NCBI GenBank assembly: GCA_028829895.1
Contig: CM054181.1
Coordinates: 98,995,360 to 99,059,359, forward strand
Reading direction: 5' to 3'
DNA length: 64,000 nt
DNA from: Sinotaia quadrata
Lineage: Eukaryota > Mollusca > Gastropoda > Architaenioglossa > Viviparidae
Shown: positions 48,218-59,639 of the stretch, one piece after another
How positions within the stretch are numbered: the first letter of the stretch is position 1
How the letters are laid out: the number at the start of each line of letters is the position of its first letter
The notes under the pieces: model-generated
Told to the model about the DNA's origin: nothing
Database searches by the model: none
The model's input: the letters and a program-made list of their open reading frames with translations, nothing else
Position numbers and translations under genes: made by a program

Positions 48218-48372
48218 GTATATTCCATCGCAGACAAAAGAAATCCACTGCATCTTTAGAAACCAGGAACCATTCTTCCATTATAGACAAAGAAATCCAC
48301 TGTTTCGTCAGCAGCCAAGAATCTTTATTCCATCACAGACAAAGAAATCCACTGTTTCGTCAGAGATTAGGA
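48218..48372. repeat. ~48-bp repeat, ~3 copies, just upstream of gene B start
   Basis: Copies of ttccatcacagacaaagaaa followed by ccactgtttcgtcag. It ends about 17 bases before the ATG, possibly inside the 5' UTR. Confidence 0.88.
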
Positions 48373-48388
48373 ACTCTTGCTTCGCAGG

Positions 48389-48587
48389 ATGTTGTCTATA
48401 TTTCGCCTGCTTCTCGTCCTCGTCAGCGTCCTGTTGGTCTCCTCAGAGGAATCGAACTCCCAGGAATCGTCTGAGGTTTGCAGTGTGCTGGAAACCAAAT
48501 ACGCGTCCAATGGCTGTCTGGCGCTACCGTACAGAAAACAGTGCTTGAACGTTTTCAAAAAGCTTCTTCACTTCGAATGCAATCTCC
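48389..48587 (+). CDS. Gene B exon 1: signal peptide and N-terminal Cys segment of a secreted Cys-rich protein
   Basis: Gene B encodes a predicted secreted, disulfide-rich protein of 204 residues and 22 cysteines. It is not recognised as a named family member. Seen in this exon: ATG at 48,389, a hydrophobic signal peptide (MLSIFRLLLVLVSVLLVSS), an acidic Ser-rich stretch, then Cys31, Cys43, Cys52 and Cys64. The exon ends at donor CTCC|GTAAGT in phase 1. An in-frame TTG 12 bases upstream is not a plausible start, and cgcag just before the ATG could be an acceptor for a 5'-UTR exon. A minisatellite (48,600-49,260) begins about 13 bases after the donor. A secreted immune, protease-inhibitor-like or secretion-matrix role is possible but only inferred. 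Confidence 0.8.
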
Positions 48588-48599
48588 GTAAGTACTAGT

Positions 48600-49262
48600 T
48601 TACAGTGATCGTTAATCTGACAGGTCTGTTGTATTTCTGTATTTCTGTACGTTACAGCACTGTTGTATTTATATTTTTCTATACATTACAGTTCTGTTGT
48701 ATTTCTGTTTCTTGGCGATACAGTTTGTTGTATTTCTATGTTTATATATATTACAGTTCTGTTGTTCTGTTTTTACGCGTTACAATCTGTTGCATTTCTA
48801 TGTTTCTATACGTTACAGTTCTGTTGTATTTCTGTTTCTACGCGTTACGGTGTATTCTATTTCTTTGTTTCTATATGTTGCAGTTCTGTTGTATTTCTTT
48901 TTCTATGCGTTACAGCTTGTTGTATTTCTGTTTCTATACGTTACAATCTGTTGTATTTCTAAACGTTACAACATCGTTGCATTTCTATGTTTCTATATAT
49001 GTTGCATTTCTATTTCTATGCGTTACAGTCTGTTGTATTTCTGTTTTATACGTTACAGCTCTGTTGTATATCTATGTTTCTAAGCGTTACAGTTTTGTTG
49101 TATTTCTATGTTTCTATTCATACCTGCTCCGTTGGATTTCTTCTATACATTACAGTCTTGTTGTATTTCTATGTTTCTATGTTACAGTTTACTAATTCCT
49201 GCATTTTCTATGTTTCTGTACGTTATAGTTCGCTAATTACTTACTGTATTTCTATGCTTCCT
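48600..49262. repeat. ~33-bp minisatellite, ~20 copies, in gene B intron 1
   Basis: Units of cgttacagttctgttgtatt plus tctatgtttctata. This explains the four overlapping hydrophobic open frames. Confidence 0.93.
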
Positions 49263-49467
49263 CTATGAGTAGTGCATTATTTTCCATGTGTAAGCGACTT
49301 TTTTATTGAAATACTTTCCTTTACATATTACAAAATGTATTTTGAAGGTCGAGTTTGAGAGAACATTGTGTATTAAGGAAATCAATCATTTATATTTATA
49401 ACAAATGTAAAAGAATTTTTAAACCAATAGAGATCTCAATATCTTGCGTAGTGTCGGCTGTATATAC

Positions 49468-49612
49468 ACTGGACTATTCTAGTAATACATCACACTGGAC
49501 TATTCTAGTAATACATCACACTGGACTATTCTAGTAATACATCACACTGGACTATTCTAGTAATACATCACACTGGACTATTCTATAAAAGATGTAATAC
49601 ATCATACTGTAC
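49468..49612. repeat. 29-bp minisatellite, ~4.5 copies
   Basis: Units of cactggactattctagtaat plus acatcacac. Confidence 0.94.
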
Positions 49613-49737
49613 TATTTGAGTATAAATGTAATTAGCAAGAGAAAACTGGCTGTCTAGAAAATATGTAAGACCACTTTATCTTTACAATCGAATTGAATTT
49701 TTTTTCTGCCTTGTCAAGTGTAACTTACACTCAGCAC

Positions 49738-49885
49738 ATTTTATTAAGACATCTGTCAATGTTACTGTTTTATTAAGAGTTTACTGTTTTATTAAGAGAA
49801 AGTTATCTGTCAATGTTATTGTTTTATTAAGAGTTTACTGTTTTATTAAGAGAAAGTTATCTGTCAATGTTACTGTTTTATATAA
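49738..49885. repeat. Nested repeat (tttactgttttattaagag)
   Basis: A ~20-bp unit within a ~60-bp unit that starts atctgtcaatgtta. Confidence 0.9.
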
Positions 49886-50064
49886 GTATTTCTGTTTGTC
49901 ACTTCTAATGATTTTACGGTTTGCTGATAAATAAGTGTTCTAACTTCCAGCATTAGCAGGTCACTGTCGATGTCTTTATTAATCACTTTGTAACTGCTAC
50001 AAAGAGTGTTTCTCATGCATAAATTATTTATTATGTATTAGATATTACAAATAAAAATTAATAT

Positions 50065-50258
50065 ATTTGAAACATAGACATGGATGAAATAACTTATTTA
50101 AATCAAACAAAGACATGGATGAAATAACTTATTTAAATCAAACATAGACATGGATGAAATAACCTATTTAAATCAAACATAGACATAGAAACAGGAAATA
50201 ACCTATTTATATCAAACATAGACATGGAGGAAATAACCTATTTAAATCAAGCATATTT
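50065..50258. repeat. ~35-bp minisatellite, ~5 copies, at the end of gene B intron 1
   Basis: Units of catagacatggatgaaataa plus cttatttaaatcaaa. The array ends about 12 bases before the exon 2 acceptor. Confidence 0.95.
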
Positions 50259-50269
50259 TCTATTTTAAG

Positions 50270-50553
50270 CCTGCACTGGCTCCTTTGCGCTGGCATCAAA
50301 TTACATCTGCCAGAACATTGATTCCAACTGCCAACAAGTCTCTGGGATTTGCGCTCGCGGTGAAAAATGTTGTATTCTGAAACCTCCAACTACAACAATT
50401 AATACTCCGACTACTACAGTGTCGGCACCCCAGTGCGAAAATCCTGATGTACAAGGACGGAGATGTGAAGATGCCAGCACTTGTACCGGAAGTGGAGCTT
50501 CAGTCAGCTTGGAGTTCACTTGCCCTAGAAATACTGATGTGTGTTGTTCCAGG
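50270..50553 (+). CDS. Gene B exon 2: two six-Cys modules and a Thr/Pro linker
   Basis: This exon gives residues 67-161. Seen: acceptor TTCTATTTTAAG|CC and donor TCCAGG|GTAAGT; phase 1 in, phase 0 out. Module 1 has Cys68, 80, 87, 94, 100, 101. A short mucin-like linker (PPTTTINTPTTT) follows. Module 2 has Cys122, 132, 138, 151, 158, 159 (gaps 9, 5, 12, 6, 0). The C-x(9)-C-x(5)-C-x(10-12)-C-x(6)-CC spacing resembles clip domains, without an attached protease. The clip comparison is pattern-level only. Confidence 0.85.
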
Positions 50554-50559
50554 GTAAGT

Positions 50560-50955
50560 ATTTCGTTTTTCCTGAAAGTATATATGGTGTGTTGTTCAAG
50601 TATTTCGTTTGTCCTGTGTTGTTGTTCTAGGGTAAAAATTTATAGTTTGAGTGGCTTAATCTTTAGAAAAAGGCTACTTCTTATTAAGTACAGCTATATT
50701 ACCTGCAGATAAAGGCTGCTTATTAAAGGCTGTATGTGGCTCAATCTAAAGATAATGGCTGCTCTAAAAGGATATGTAAAAATGGAAAAGCCTCTGGGCA
50801 ACGAGTAATCAAAAGAAAACTACAATAAATGAACCGCACTTTCGAATATTTGAAGCAAACTCACTGGTGACCAAATTATTTTGCCTCAGCTTAAAAAGTT
50901 AAATGATTTCTTGTAAATATTCGATAAATGAACAATGTACGTACCAAGCCCAAAC
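50560..50955. other. Gene B intron 2, unique part
   Basis: A partial duplication of the exon 2 donor region (gtgtgttgttc, ttctaggg) lies at 50,585-50,635. No further exon supported. Confidence 0.5.
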
Positions 50956-51135
50956 ATCTTGAGTTCACAATATCCAATGAAAGATACACGTTTTAAAAAA
51001 CATCTTGAGTTCACAATATCCAATGAAAGATACACGTTTTAAAAAACATCTTGAGTTCACAATATCCAATGAAAGATACACGTTTTAAAAAACATCTTGA
51101 GTTCACAATATCCAATGGAAGATACTCGTTTAAAT
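50955..51135. repeat. ~46-bp minisatellite, ~4 copies
   Basis: Units of catcttgagttcacaatatc followed by agatacacgttttaaaaaa. Confidence 0.96.
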
Positions 51136-51263
51136 AAAGTAATGGAACGCCGCTTAGTAAATAAGTTCAGACATAAAGTAAGCTTCCTCTCAAAACATTG
51201 ATAAAATCCTTCAAGTACAGTCAGTGACCTTAAAATGCTTCATTTAACTTGCCTGTTAAAAAT

Positions 51264-51443
51264 CAGCGGGACTATGATCAAACGTTATTGGCATGTGAGG
51301 GTTTTCTGGCACTCAAAAGATGTGGATGTGTTGACAAGCAAATCAAGGGCAAACTAATGTGCGTTTTCTTGGCTGCCTGCAGGCACTCTGAACTGGATTT
51401 GCACACGGATCTCAGGCTCATGTCTGGCACTTTCAGACCTTGA
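51264..51443 (+). CDS. Possible alternative last exon of gene B (uncertain)
   Basis: A phase-0 frame follows a weak acceptor (AAAAATCAG|CGGGAC at 51,264), compatible with the phase-0 end of exon 2. It encodes a four-to-five-Cys segment (LLACEGFLALKRCGCVDKQ) and stops at 51,443. It may equally be an unrelated unique sequence or an old element. Confidence 0.2.
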   Translation, partial: QRDYDQTLLACEGFLALKRCGCVDKQIKGKLMCVFLAACRHSELDLHTDLRLMSGTFRP

Positions 51444-51609
51444 TTTCCATTTCAAGGATTGCTTGTATATAAGATGTTCTTTCATCCGACTAATGTATTC
51501 CTTGATCATTTATTTTTTGTCTGTGTTCATTATTTTCATTTATGTAGGAAATTGTACTTTTAAATTCCTAACATTCCTCACATTAAACTTCTTTAATTTC
51601 TAATTTAAC

Positions 51610-51654
<45 letters not shown>

Positions 51655-51694
51655 GGACCGACGGACAGATAGATAGATAGACAGACAAACAGAC

Positions 51695-51779
<85 letters not shown>
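51610..51779. repeat. (TAGA)n with CAGA/CGGA variants
   Basis: A variable left half (gacagacggaccgacggaca) precedes a pure TAGA right half from 51,693. Confidence 0.98.
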
Positions 51780-51780
<1 letters not shown>

Positions 51781-51889
51781 CCTTGCTATGTCCTTAGTAG
51801 AAGACTATCACTTTGACCTTGCTATATGACATTAAAACTAATAGAGGTATTGCAGTGACCTTGTTAAGCCGTACAGCTAAAAGCTAAAA

Positions 51890-52635
51890 ATGTTCAATAG
51901 GTCTTTACCTCTTTCTAATTTATTCAATAATATAATTAAAAAAATATTCAATAGATTTTCAACTCTTTCTGAGTCCCAATAGGTCATTAGCTTTTCTGAC
52001 TTCAAAGAGTCCCAATAGGTCATTAGCTTTTCTGACTTCAAAGAGTTCCAATAGGTCTTTAGCTTTTCTGACTTCAAAGAGCGTGTTCAATATGTCTTTA
52101 GCTCTTTCTAACTTCAATAGGTCTTTAGGTCTTTCTAAATTCAAAGATGTTCAATAGGTCTTTAGCTCTTTCTAACTTCAAAGAGTTCCAATAGGTCTTT
52201 AGCTCTTTCTAACTTCAATAAGTCTTTAGCTCTTTCTAACTTCCAATAGGTCTTTAGCTCTTTCTAACTTCTATAGGTCTTTACCTCTTTCTAACTTCAA
52301 TAAGTCTTTAGCTCTTTCTAACTTCAATAAGTCTTTAGCTCTTTCTAACTTCAATAAGTCTTTAGCTCTTTCTAACTTCAATAAGTCTTTAGCTCTTTCT
52401 AACTTCTATAAGTCTTTAGCTCTTTCTAACTTCTATAAGTCTTTAGCTCTTTTAGCTCTTTCTAACTTCTATAAGTCTTTAGCTCTTTCTAACTTCTATA
52501 AGTCTTTAGCTCTTTCTAACTTCTATAAGTCTTTAGCTCTTTCTAACTTCAATAAGTCTTTAGCTCTTTCTAACTTCAATAAGTCTTTAGCTCTTTCTAA
52601 CTTCAATAAGTCTTTAGCTCTTTCTAACTTCAAAC
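51890..52635. repeat. ~26-bp minisatellite, ~28 copies, gene B intron 2
   Basis: Units of gtctttagctctttctaact plus tcaata. The left part contains longer units (tgacttcaaagagtcccaat); the right part is homogeneous. Confidence 0.95.
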
Positions 52636-52947
52636 AACATGTAATGAGATAGATTATAATCGAGTAAGTGAGCCAGTAATCGAACTACAAGTAATGAGTG
52701 TTGAGGAAATGAGCAAGGAAAAAAGCAGGAAATAGACAGGTATATTTTATGTCTGGAAATGTTTAACTCCCTTTACCGACACGACAATTCTGTTATTACA
52801 ATAATAGTTATTACATGCTTCATTTCGGTCCCAATCTCAAGAGCCCGTGTCGGTGAAAGATGGACAACAACTTGTATTTCGTTATTTCAGCAACTGATAA
52901 TAGATCAACATTTATTTTTTGCTCAAATTTACACGTTTCTGTGACAG

Positions 52948-53067
52948 GCTCCTTGTACACCTATGGACCAAGGTCCCGTGGGCTGTTTGACCAACACCAT
53001 ATGCCCGGATCCATACTTTGACAACAGTTACTTTTGTCCAGTTGAAGGCGACGTGTGCTGCCTTGTC
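52948..53067 (+). CDS. Gene B exon 3: third six-Cys module
   Basis: This 40-codon exon (residues 162-201) is phase 0 at both ends. Seen: acceptor TTCTGTGACAG|GCTCC and donor CTTGTC|GTGAGT. Cys164, 174, 180, 191, 198 and 199 have gaps 9, 5, 10, 6, 0, nearly identical to module 2, with a matching PVEGDVCC against PRNTDVCC ending. One module per symmetric exon suggests the repeat arose by exon duplication. Confidence 0.85.
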
Positions 53068-53154
53068 GTGAGTACAAAAATGTGGCATAAAATGGTGTAT
53101 AACATAAATATGACGTCGTGTTAATAAGCTTCTATGTCTTGAATAGGTTTACTG

Positions 53155-53350
53155 AACTCTCCGTTATAAATATAGATATGACATAGTCTGCCTTGTAATC
53201 TATACTTTACCCCAGTTTAAATGTAGATCTGACATAGTCTGCCTTGTAATCTATACTTTACCCCAGTTTAAATATAGATATGACATAGTCTGCCTTGTAA
53301 CCAATACTTTACCCCCAACTTTTCCATATAATAAATATAGATATGACATG
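53155..53350. repeat. ~57-60-bp repeat, ~3 copies, gene B intron 3
   Basis: Copies of atatgacatagtctgccttg with aatctatactttaccccagt. Confidence 0.92.
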
Positions 53351-53945
53351 TTCTCTTTTGTAATGAGTATACTTCTCCAGTGGTATAAATAGATACAGGG
53401 TGTGTGTTAGCTTGTCAAGAGTATTTGGCACCCAAGTTTAAATTGGGATTGTGGGATGGTTGGTATTGCTTGGTCTCTAATTATAGATTGTTCCATGTAA
53501 CACTTTACTCAGCACCATGTTGCATTGTAGAGGCTATTACAATACTCAGTTAGTACTTGAGTGTTCCGTGCAGACGTTTGTTGCTATGAGACAAAGCCTC
53601 GAAGAAAAGCTGACGATAAAATGAATTTGGTTATTATACATTTCCCATTGAACAACTAAAGCATGTAACAAATGAAACATCACTATGTTACAAGCATGTG
53701 TGATTGATCTATTGACATTGTTAACACGAAAGATCGCCTTACTGACACACATATTTATGATTATCTTACTGAATCAGTGAATATACACAATCACCTAATT
53801 AGCCCATTGAACATTTACGTGAACAGTAAAGATTTACCCCTGTTTTGTTGGACACAGCGAGCACATGGTTACAATCATTTTATTGATAAAGTTAACATTT
53901 AAGATAGTTGATCAACTTATTGTCACAATGAAAATTTATGATGGC
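53351..53945. other. Gene B intron 3, unique part
   Basis: No supported feature. Confidence 0.5.
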
Positions 53946-53956
53946 TTTATTTGACA

Positions 53957-54800
53957 GTGTGTGGCAGAGTAAATTTGCCTATCCCTATTTATAAACTTAA
54001 TAATTATATATTTGTTACTAATGTTAAAGTGACCCGACCTTGGGCAACTCTTGTGATGATATTTGTAAGTGCCAGAGTTGGAGTAAACAACTTGGGTGGA
54101 GAATATGCTAGGACGTGCTGGTGCAATCCAAACCAGTTCCAAGTGGATGAGTAGTTTTTTTTTACTAATAGTCTCACACTTGTTCATAACAACTTCATCC
54201 AATGGGGATGGACCAAAAGTTACTTTGTTGAAGAAATTCTTTATTCTAATCACTTTGATTTTGACATAACTCGAGTCAAGTTATAAAGGCCTTCTTTAGC
54301 TTATGGCAAGTTAACTGACTTTTAAAGAAAGAATGGACTTAGTAATACCTCGTACATGTTTTCTGTTGACCTATATTTTGAATTGGACAATACTTATATA
54401 ATTGAACTATTATTTCTGTTTTCACTAATTTGATTACGTTGTACATTATACTTGTGAATTTTGATCAATGCTATATTTCTTATGCTGCGTGTGTATTGGG
54501 CTAACGAATATGATTGCAGGAATTGTTAGTTGAGAATATGTGTAAGAGAGAAAGGAGTTTAGAGATGAAATATGAGATTTAGTGCTATCTTAATTTGACT
54601 TTTGAGCATTCCTTTTTGTTTCATAAACTCGTATACATTTCAGACTGCACTGACTACTGTACTCTGCTAGATCATGTTGGTTTGTGTATCCAACGTTGTC
54701 GTTGAACCTGTCAGTAAATGTGTTGCTTTAAGATGATTCTTATGAATTCTGTCTGAGAGCCAACATAATGGAAATTGAGGCTTGAGTTTGGTCTCGAAAG
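53957..54800 (-). mobile_element. 3' half of the GTGTGACA element, inverted, in gene B intron 3
   Basis: Starts with the inverted terminus (gtgtgtggcagagtaaattt) and matches the reverse complement of copy 1 in order: gacccgaccttgggcaact, cagagttggagtaaacaact, ccaatggggatggaccaaaa, tcactttgattttgacata, gaaaggagtttagagatgaa, ttgtgtatcc. Homology fades near 54,800, where a 37-bp minisatellite begins. Confidence 0.78.
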
Positions 54801-55268
54801 AAGTGGGTTTTAGCATTGTATTTCAGAACTAGAACATCAGTGGGTTTCAGCAGTGTATTTCAGAACTAGAACATCAGTGGGTTTTAGCAGTGTATTTCAG
54901 AACTAGAACATCAGTGGGTTTTAGCAGTGTATTTCAGAACTAGAACATCAGTGGGTTTTAGCAGTGTGTTTCAGAACTAGAACATCAGTGGGTTTTAGCA
55001 GTGTATTTCAGAACTAGAACATCAGTGGGTTTTAGCAGTGTATTTCAGAACTAGAACATCAGTGGGTTTTAGCAGTGTATTTCAGAACTAGAACAACATT
55101 GGATTTTAGCAGTGTATTTCAGAACTAGAACATCAGTGGGTTTTAGCAGTGTATTTCAGAACTAGAACATCAGTGGGTTTTAGCAGTGTGTTTCAGAACT
55201 AGAACAACATTGGATTTTAGCAGTGTATTTCAGAACTAGAACATCAGTGGGTTTTAGCAGTGTATTTT
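54800..55268. repeat. 37-bp minisatellite, ~12 copies
   Basis: Units of atcagtgggttttagcagtg plus tatttcagaactagaac. Variant aacattggatttt occurs at two positions. Confidence 0.97.
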
Positions 55269-55398
55269 AGAATTACAAATAAGTAGATGATCTTGGATGT
55301 CTATGTTATTGTAAATGTAACGATAAAAATGGTTGCCTTTTTTGTGAAGTTGGCGGAAATAAACACAAGGTTTAACTTTTTTTTTTTCTTCTGTTCAG

Positions 55399-55410
55399 GT
55401 ACCACCATAG
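55399..55410 (+). CDS. Gene B exon 4: last three codons and stop
   Basis: A very strong acceptor (tttttttcttctgttcag|GTACC) follows the phase-0 end of exon 3. The frame reads V-P-P and then TAG at 55,408-55,410, so the protein ends just after the third CC. The rest of this exon would be 3' UTR to about 55,620. If another exon is used instead, the C-terminus changes. Confidence 0.65.
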   Translation, partial: VPP

Positions 55411-55593
55411 ACCGAGTCGCCCTGAACACCAAGCCACGGATAGTGTGAACTTCGGACACAAATAACTGATGTATGTCCAGACACAAGGGAAACAACTTTG
55501 GACAGAAAAACGATATTCTCCATTCATCTAGAGATTTAATTTTATTAAACTCACGTTTAATTAGTTTTATTTTACCACTACTTGTGCGTAATT

Positions 55594-55599
55594 AATAAA
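55594..55599 (+). promoter_or_regulatory. Polyadenylation signal of gene B
   Basis: A canonical AATAAA lies 184 bases after the gene B stop codon in AT-rich sequence, followed by T/GT-rich DNA (tgtatgtttgtttatttat), the usual layout of a poly(A) site. Confidence 0.55.
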
Positions 55600-55619
55600 T
55601 TCAAATATTCGCTGTATGT

Positions 55620-55980
55620 TTGTTTATTTATAAATATTTAAAGTATGGGTGAGCTTGTTGACGGAAAGAAAATAAGAGAAAAGCAGATCATTCTTAGGAG
55701 AAATGTTTTCTTGATGAATACACTTTGTTTTAGTGTAGTGAACTTACAGCAAACTAAAGATTGTGACGTATTGGGATTTATTTAATATTCGGTTCACGTA
55801 GAAATGACTGCCTCCACTAACACACGAAAATATACAGGAAACAAGAATTATTTTACTGTAAATTCAACTGACCCAGTTTTAATTTAAAAACTTTAACGCA
55901 GATAAAAACAAGACGAAAGAGTTTATCATTTCTGTTCGCGAGTGTGTCCGGAACATGTTATGACTTCTAATTACATATCA
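55620..55980. other. Unique DNA downstream of gene B
   Basis: No supported feature after the poly(A) signal. Confidence 0.5.
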
Positions 55981-55989
55981 TTCCAGAAT

Positions 55990-56165
55990 TCAATGTATTG
56001 TGTTGTTTACACAGTCAGTATGCATGTGTGTAGGCTACATTTGTGAAAATGTATTGTGTTGTTTACACAGTCAGTATACATGAATGTAGGCTACATTTGT
56101 GAAAATGTATTGTGTTGTTTACACAGTCAGTATACATGAGTGTAGGCTACATTTGTGAAAATGTT
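55990..56165. repeat. 57-bp minisatellite, 3 copies
   Basis: Units of aatgtattgtgttgtttaca followed by gtaggctacatttgtgaa. Confidence 0.96.
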
Positions 56166-56234
56166 TCGGACTGATGCCAATTATAATTATCGAGTCCATT
56201 TATTTTTCTTACACTCTTCGTTTTCCTTTCTCTC

Positions 56235-56515
56235 TTATATATATCCATTCGTTCAGTTATTCATCCATTCTATCACTCTTTCTACTTATATATCTATTTA
56301 TCTAACTCTCTATCTGAGTGTCTGTGTAGTATCTAATCTTTGCTATTCATCCATTCTATCACTCTATCTACATATATATCTATTTATCTAACTCTCTATC
56401 TGAGTGTCTGTGTAGAATCTAATCTTTGCTATTCATCCATTCTATCACTCTATCTACATATATATCTATTTATCTAACTCTCTATCTGAGTGTCTGTGTA
56501 GTAATCTTTGCTATT
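56235..56515. repeat. ~86-bp repeat, ~3 copies
   Basis: Copies of attcatccattctatcactc with tctgagtgtctgtgtag. Confidence 0.95.
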
Positions 56516-56894
56516 GTCACATTTTCTTTACTGCAAGCTACGAGTTTCACAAAGATGTCTTACAGTTATCATATTTAATGACTGAAATATTTTATACTAA
56601 CAGTGACATAATCCGCAACAACAACAAAATGCAAGCCTTTTCTCATGTCTTATAGAATTTTCCACTTAAGACTGCCACAATGCCAAGTAAACATTTACAA
56701 GTATGCAAGAAGGGAAATAATACTTATGATACATTTTGTCAGTGAAAGATAAGTTGTCTCCCTGTAAAATTGAACCAAAACAAGGCCCACGATAATGTCT
56801 AATTTTTAATTAAACTGATACTTAATCGTAATCATATATTTTTTTTTTAAAGCAAGAACGAAAAATAAATATATTTTAGAATGTCAAAAGTATC

Positions 56895-57465
56895 ATCTAC
56901 TAAACCAATCATTTCATTAAACAAATTACTCAGTGTTAAAAATACACAATCATTTCATATTGCAAATTACTCTGTGTTAAAAGACACCCAATCATTTCAT
57001 ATTAAACATTGCTCAGTGTTAAAAACAACAAATAATTGTCATATTACAAATTACTCAGTGTTTAAAGACACCCAATCATTTCACATTGCAAATCACTCAG
57101 TTTTTAAAGACACTTAAATCATTTAATATTATAAATTACTCAGTGTTTAAAGACACCCAATCATTTCATATTCGTAACAAATTACTCAGTGTTTACCCAC
57201 ACCTCATCATTTCACATTACCAATTACTCAGTGTTTATCCACAATCAATCATTTCATATTCTTAACAAATTACTCTGTGTTTAGCTAATAATTTCATACT
57301 CTGGACAAAAGTATTCAATTTATGAACATCCAGTCATTTCATACTCGAGACACAATTCTTCAGTGTTTAATTAAACCCAATCATTTAATAATCCTGACAA
57401 ATTATTCAGTGTTTAATTAAACCCAATCATTTAATAATCCTGACAAATCATTCAATGTCTACTGA
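56895..57465. repeat. ~42-bp degenerate minisatellite, ~12 copies
   Basis: Units of acccaatcatttcatattac plus aaattactcagtgtttaaag. Confidence 0.92.
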
Positions 57466-57864
57466 CGCCCACTGGCTTCTTCAATTAATTTCGTACTCCT
57501 AATCAAAGTGAGATGCATATCAGTTAGATTACCTGCTCTTTTCAATGCTTTGACATTGACCTAGCGATATTTTTTGTACTAGAATGTTTACAATAATTTA
57601 CGTGTGTGAGAACAGATTGGAATAATTAAAAATATGCCTTTAACGCGAACAGAGATAAATTATGAAATTAAGAAACATTTCTTTTCTTTTTGTTTATTAT
57701 TTGGCAACCAATATATTTTTCTCACCAAATTGTTAATGTGACATACTTTACAGGAAATATGAAATACGGAAAGCGTAGTGTTAACCAAACTTCCTATATA
57801 CAAATATTCTCAAGGATATTGTTTATTTTATGAAAACGAATCAATCACAAAATCAACTTTGCAG

Positions 57865-57933
57865 CCAAATGTGTCCTGGGGAACTTCCGAAAGGAAAGTC
57901 TGCTTGCCGAGCTGCACGCCTTGTGATTTACGA
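57865..57933 (+). CDS. Candidate exon at the left edge of a minisatellite (uncertain)
   Basis: A 69-bp interval lies between an acceptor-like site (CAACTTTGCAG|CCAAAT) and a strong donor (TTACGA|GTAAGT). One frame encodes PNVSWGTSERKVCLPSCTPC. An acceptor further upstream (57,753) would introduce stops in all frames. No partner exon was identified, so it may be a relic. Confidence 0.25.
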
Positions 57934-59180
57934 GTAAGTTATTATCAAGCACAAAGTGGCGAGAAACAGTCATTCTACAAGTATGTTATTATCAAGCACG
58001 TAGTAGTGAGAAACAGTGATTCTACAAGTATGTTATTACAAGCACGTAGTAGTGAGAAACAGTCATTCTACAAGTAAGTTATTATCAAGCACGTAGTAGT
58101 GAGAAACAGTGATTCTACAAGTAAGTTATTATCAAGGTGGTAGTGGCGAGAAACAGTGATTCTACAAGTAAGTTATTACCAAGCACGTAGTAGTGAGAAA
58201 CAGTCATTCTACAAGTATGTTATTACAAGCACGTAGTAGTGAGAAACAGTCATTCTACAAGTATGTTATTACAAGCACGTAGTAGTGAGAAACAGTCATT
58301 CTACAAGTATGTTATTACAAGCACGTAGTAGTGAGAAACAGTCATTCTACAAGTAAGTTATTACCAAGGTGGTAGTGGCGAGAAACAGTCATTCTACAAG
58401 TATGTTATTACCAAACACGTAGTAGTGAGAAACAGTCATTCTACAAGTATGTTATTACCAAACACGTAGTAGTGAGAAACAGTCATTCTACAAGTATGTT
58501 ATTACAAGCACGTAGTAGTGAGAAACAGTCATTCTACAAGTATGTTATTACAAGCACGTAGTAGTGAGAAACAGTCATTCTACAAGTATGTTATTACAAG
58601 CACGTAGTAGTGAGAAACAGTCATTCTACAAGTATGTTATTACAAGCACGTAGTAGTGAGAAACAGTCATTCTACAAGTATGTTATTACCAAACACGTAG
58701 TAGTGAGAAACAGTCATTCTACAAGTATGTTATTACAAGCACGTAGTAGTGAGAAACAGTCATTCTACAAGTATTTTATTACAAGCACGTAGTAGTGAGA
58801 AACAGTCATTCTACAAGTATGTTATTACAAGCACGTAGTAGTGAGAAACAGTCATTCTACAAGTATGTTATTACCAAGCACGTAGTAGTGAGAAACAGTC
58901 ATTTTACAAATATGTTATTACCAAACACGAAGTGGTGAGGAGTCTTTCTACGAGTACGTTCCTACCAAGAAATAAACCCTCTTTCTATATGTATGTTATT
59001 ACCAAGCTATTAGTGGTGAGAAACAGTTATTCTACAAGTACGTTATTGCCAAACACATAGTGACGGGAAAGTCTTTCTACGAGTACGTTATTAACAAGCA
59101 CGTAGTGGGAAGATACAGTAGTTATGCTAAAGTATGTTATTAACAAGCACATAGTGGCGAGAAACAGTCATTCTACAAGG
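57934..59180. repeat. ~46-bp minisatellite, ~26 copies, seeded at a splice donor
   Basis: Units of gtatgttattacaagcacgt followed by gagaaacagtcattctaca. The first unit begins with the donor GTAAGT. The last five units (58,910 on) are degenerate. Confidence 0.97.
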
Positions 59181-59635
59181 AAAATTGTGTATTAATTTTC
59201 TGGTCCATCAAAATAATGTTAAAATGTCTGCATAGTTATATAAGTGATATCAATTTTATCATTAAATAACCAAAGACTTTTAAATTTTCTTTTTAATTTA
59301 TGTGATATTTCAATGAAAAGGTTTTGCAATTATTTAAAAATATTCTAAGCAAAAAGAATAATTAAGCAAAAATAAATATGATAGTTTCTTTAATTCCCTA
59401 GAGCAAATGGGATAGAATATTATTGTATACCTATGAAACTAGTCATTAAAATAGCTGGGATATTTTCTTAAATCTTTTAATTTATTTTATAATTAAAATC
59501 TAAATTTCAGACTGAATGCATTAGTACAAATTTTATAATAATAATTTTTAAAACTTGCCTATCTTTAAGAAAAATGTTACAGTTCAATATAACGCTTTAG
59601 GAGCGATTTTGTGGTCTTTGTTGTGTAAAGATTTT
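59181..59635. other. Unique AT-rich DNA
   Basis: No supported feature. Confidence 0.5.
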
Positions 59636-59639
59636 TATT

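Noticed and set aside
48605..49268. Several long overlapping plus-strand frames rich in Phe, Tyr and Cys, resembling membrane proteins
   Set aside because: They are translations of a pyrimidine-rich ~33-bp minisatellite in all three frames inside gene B intron 1.
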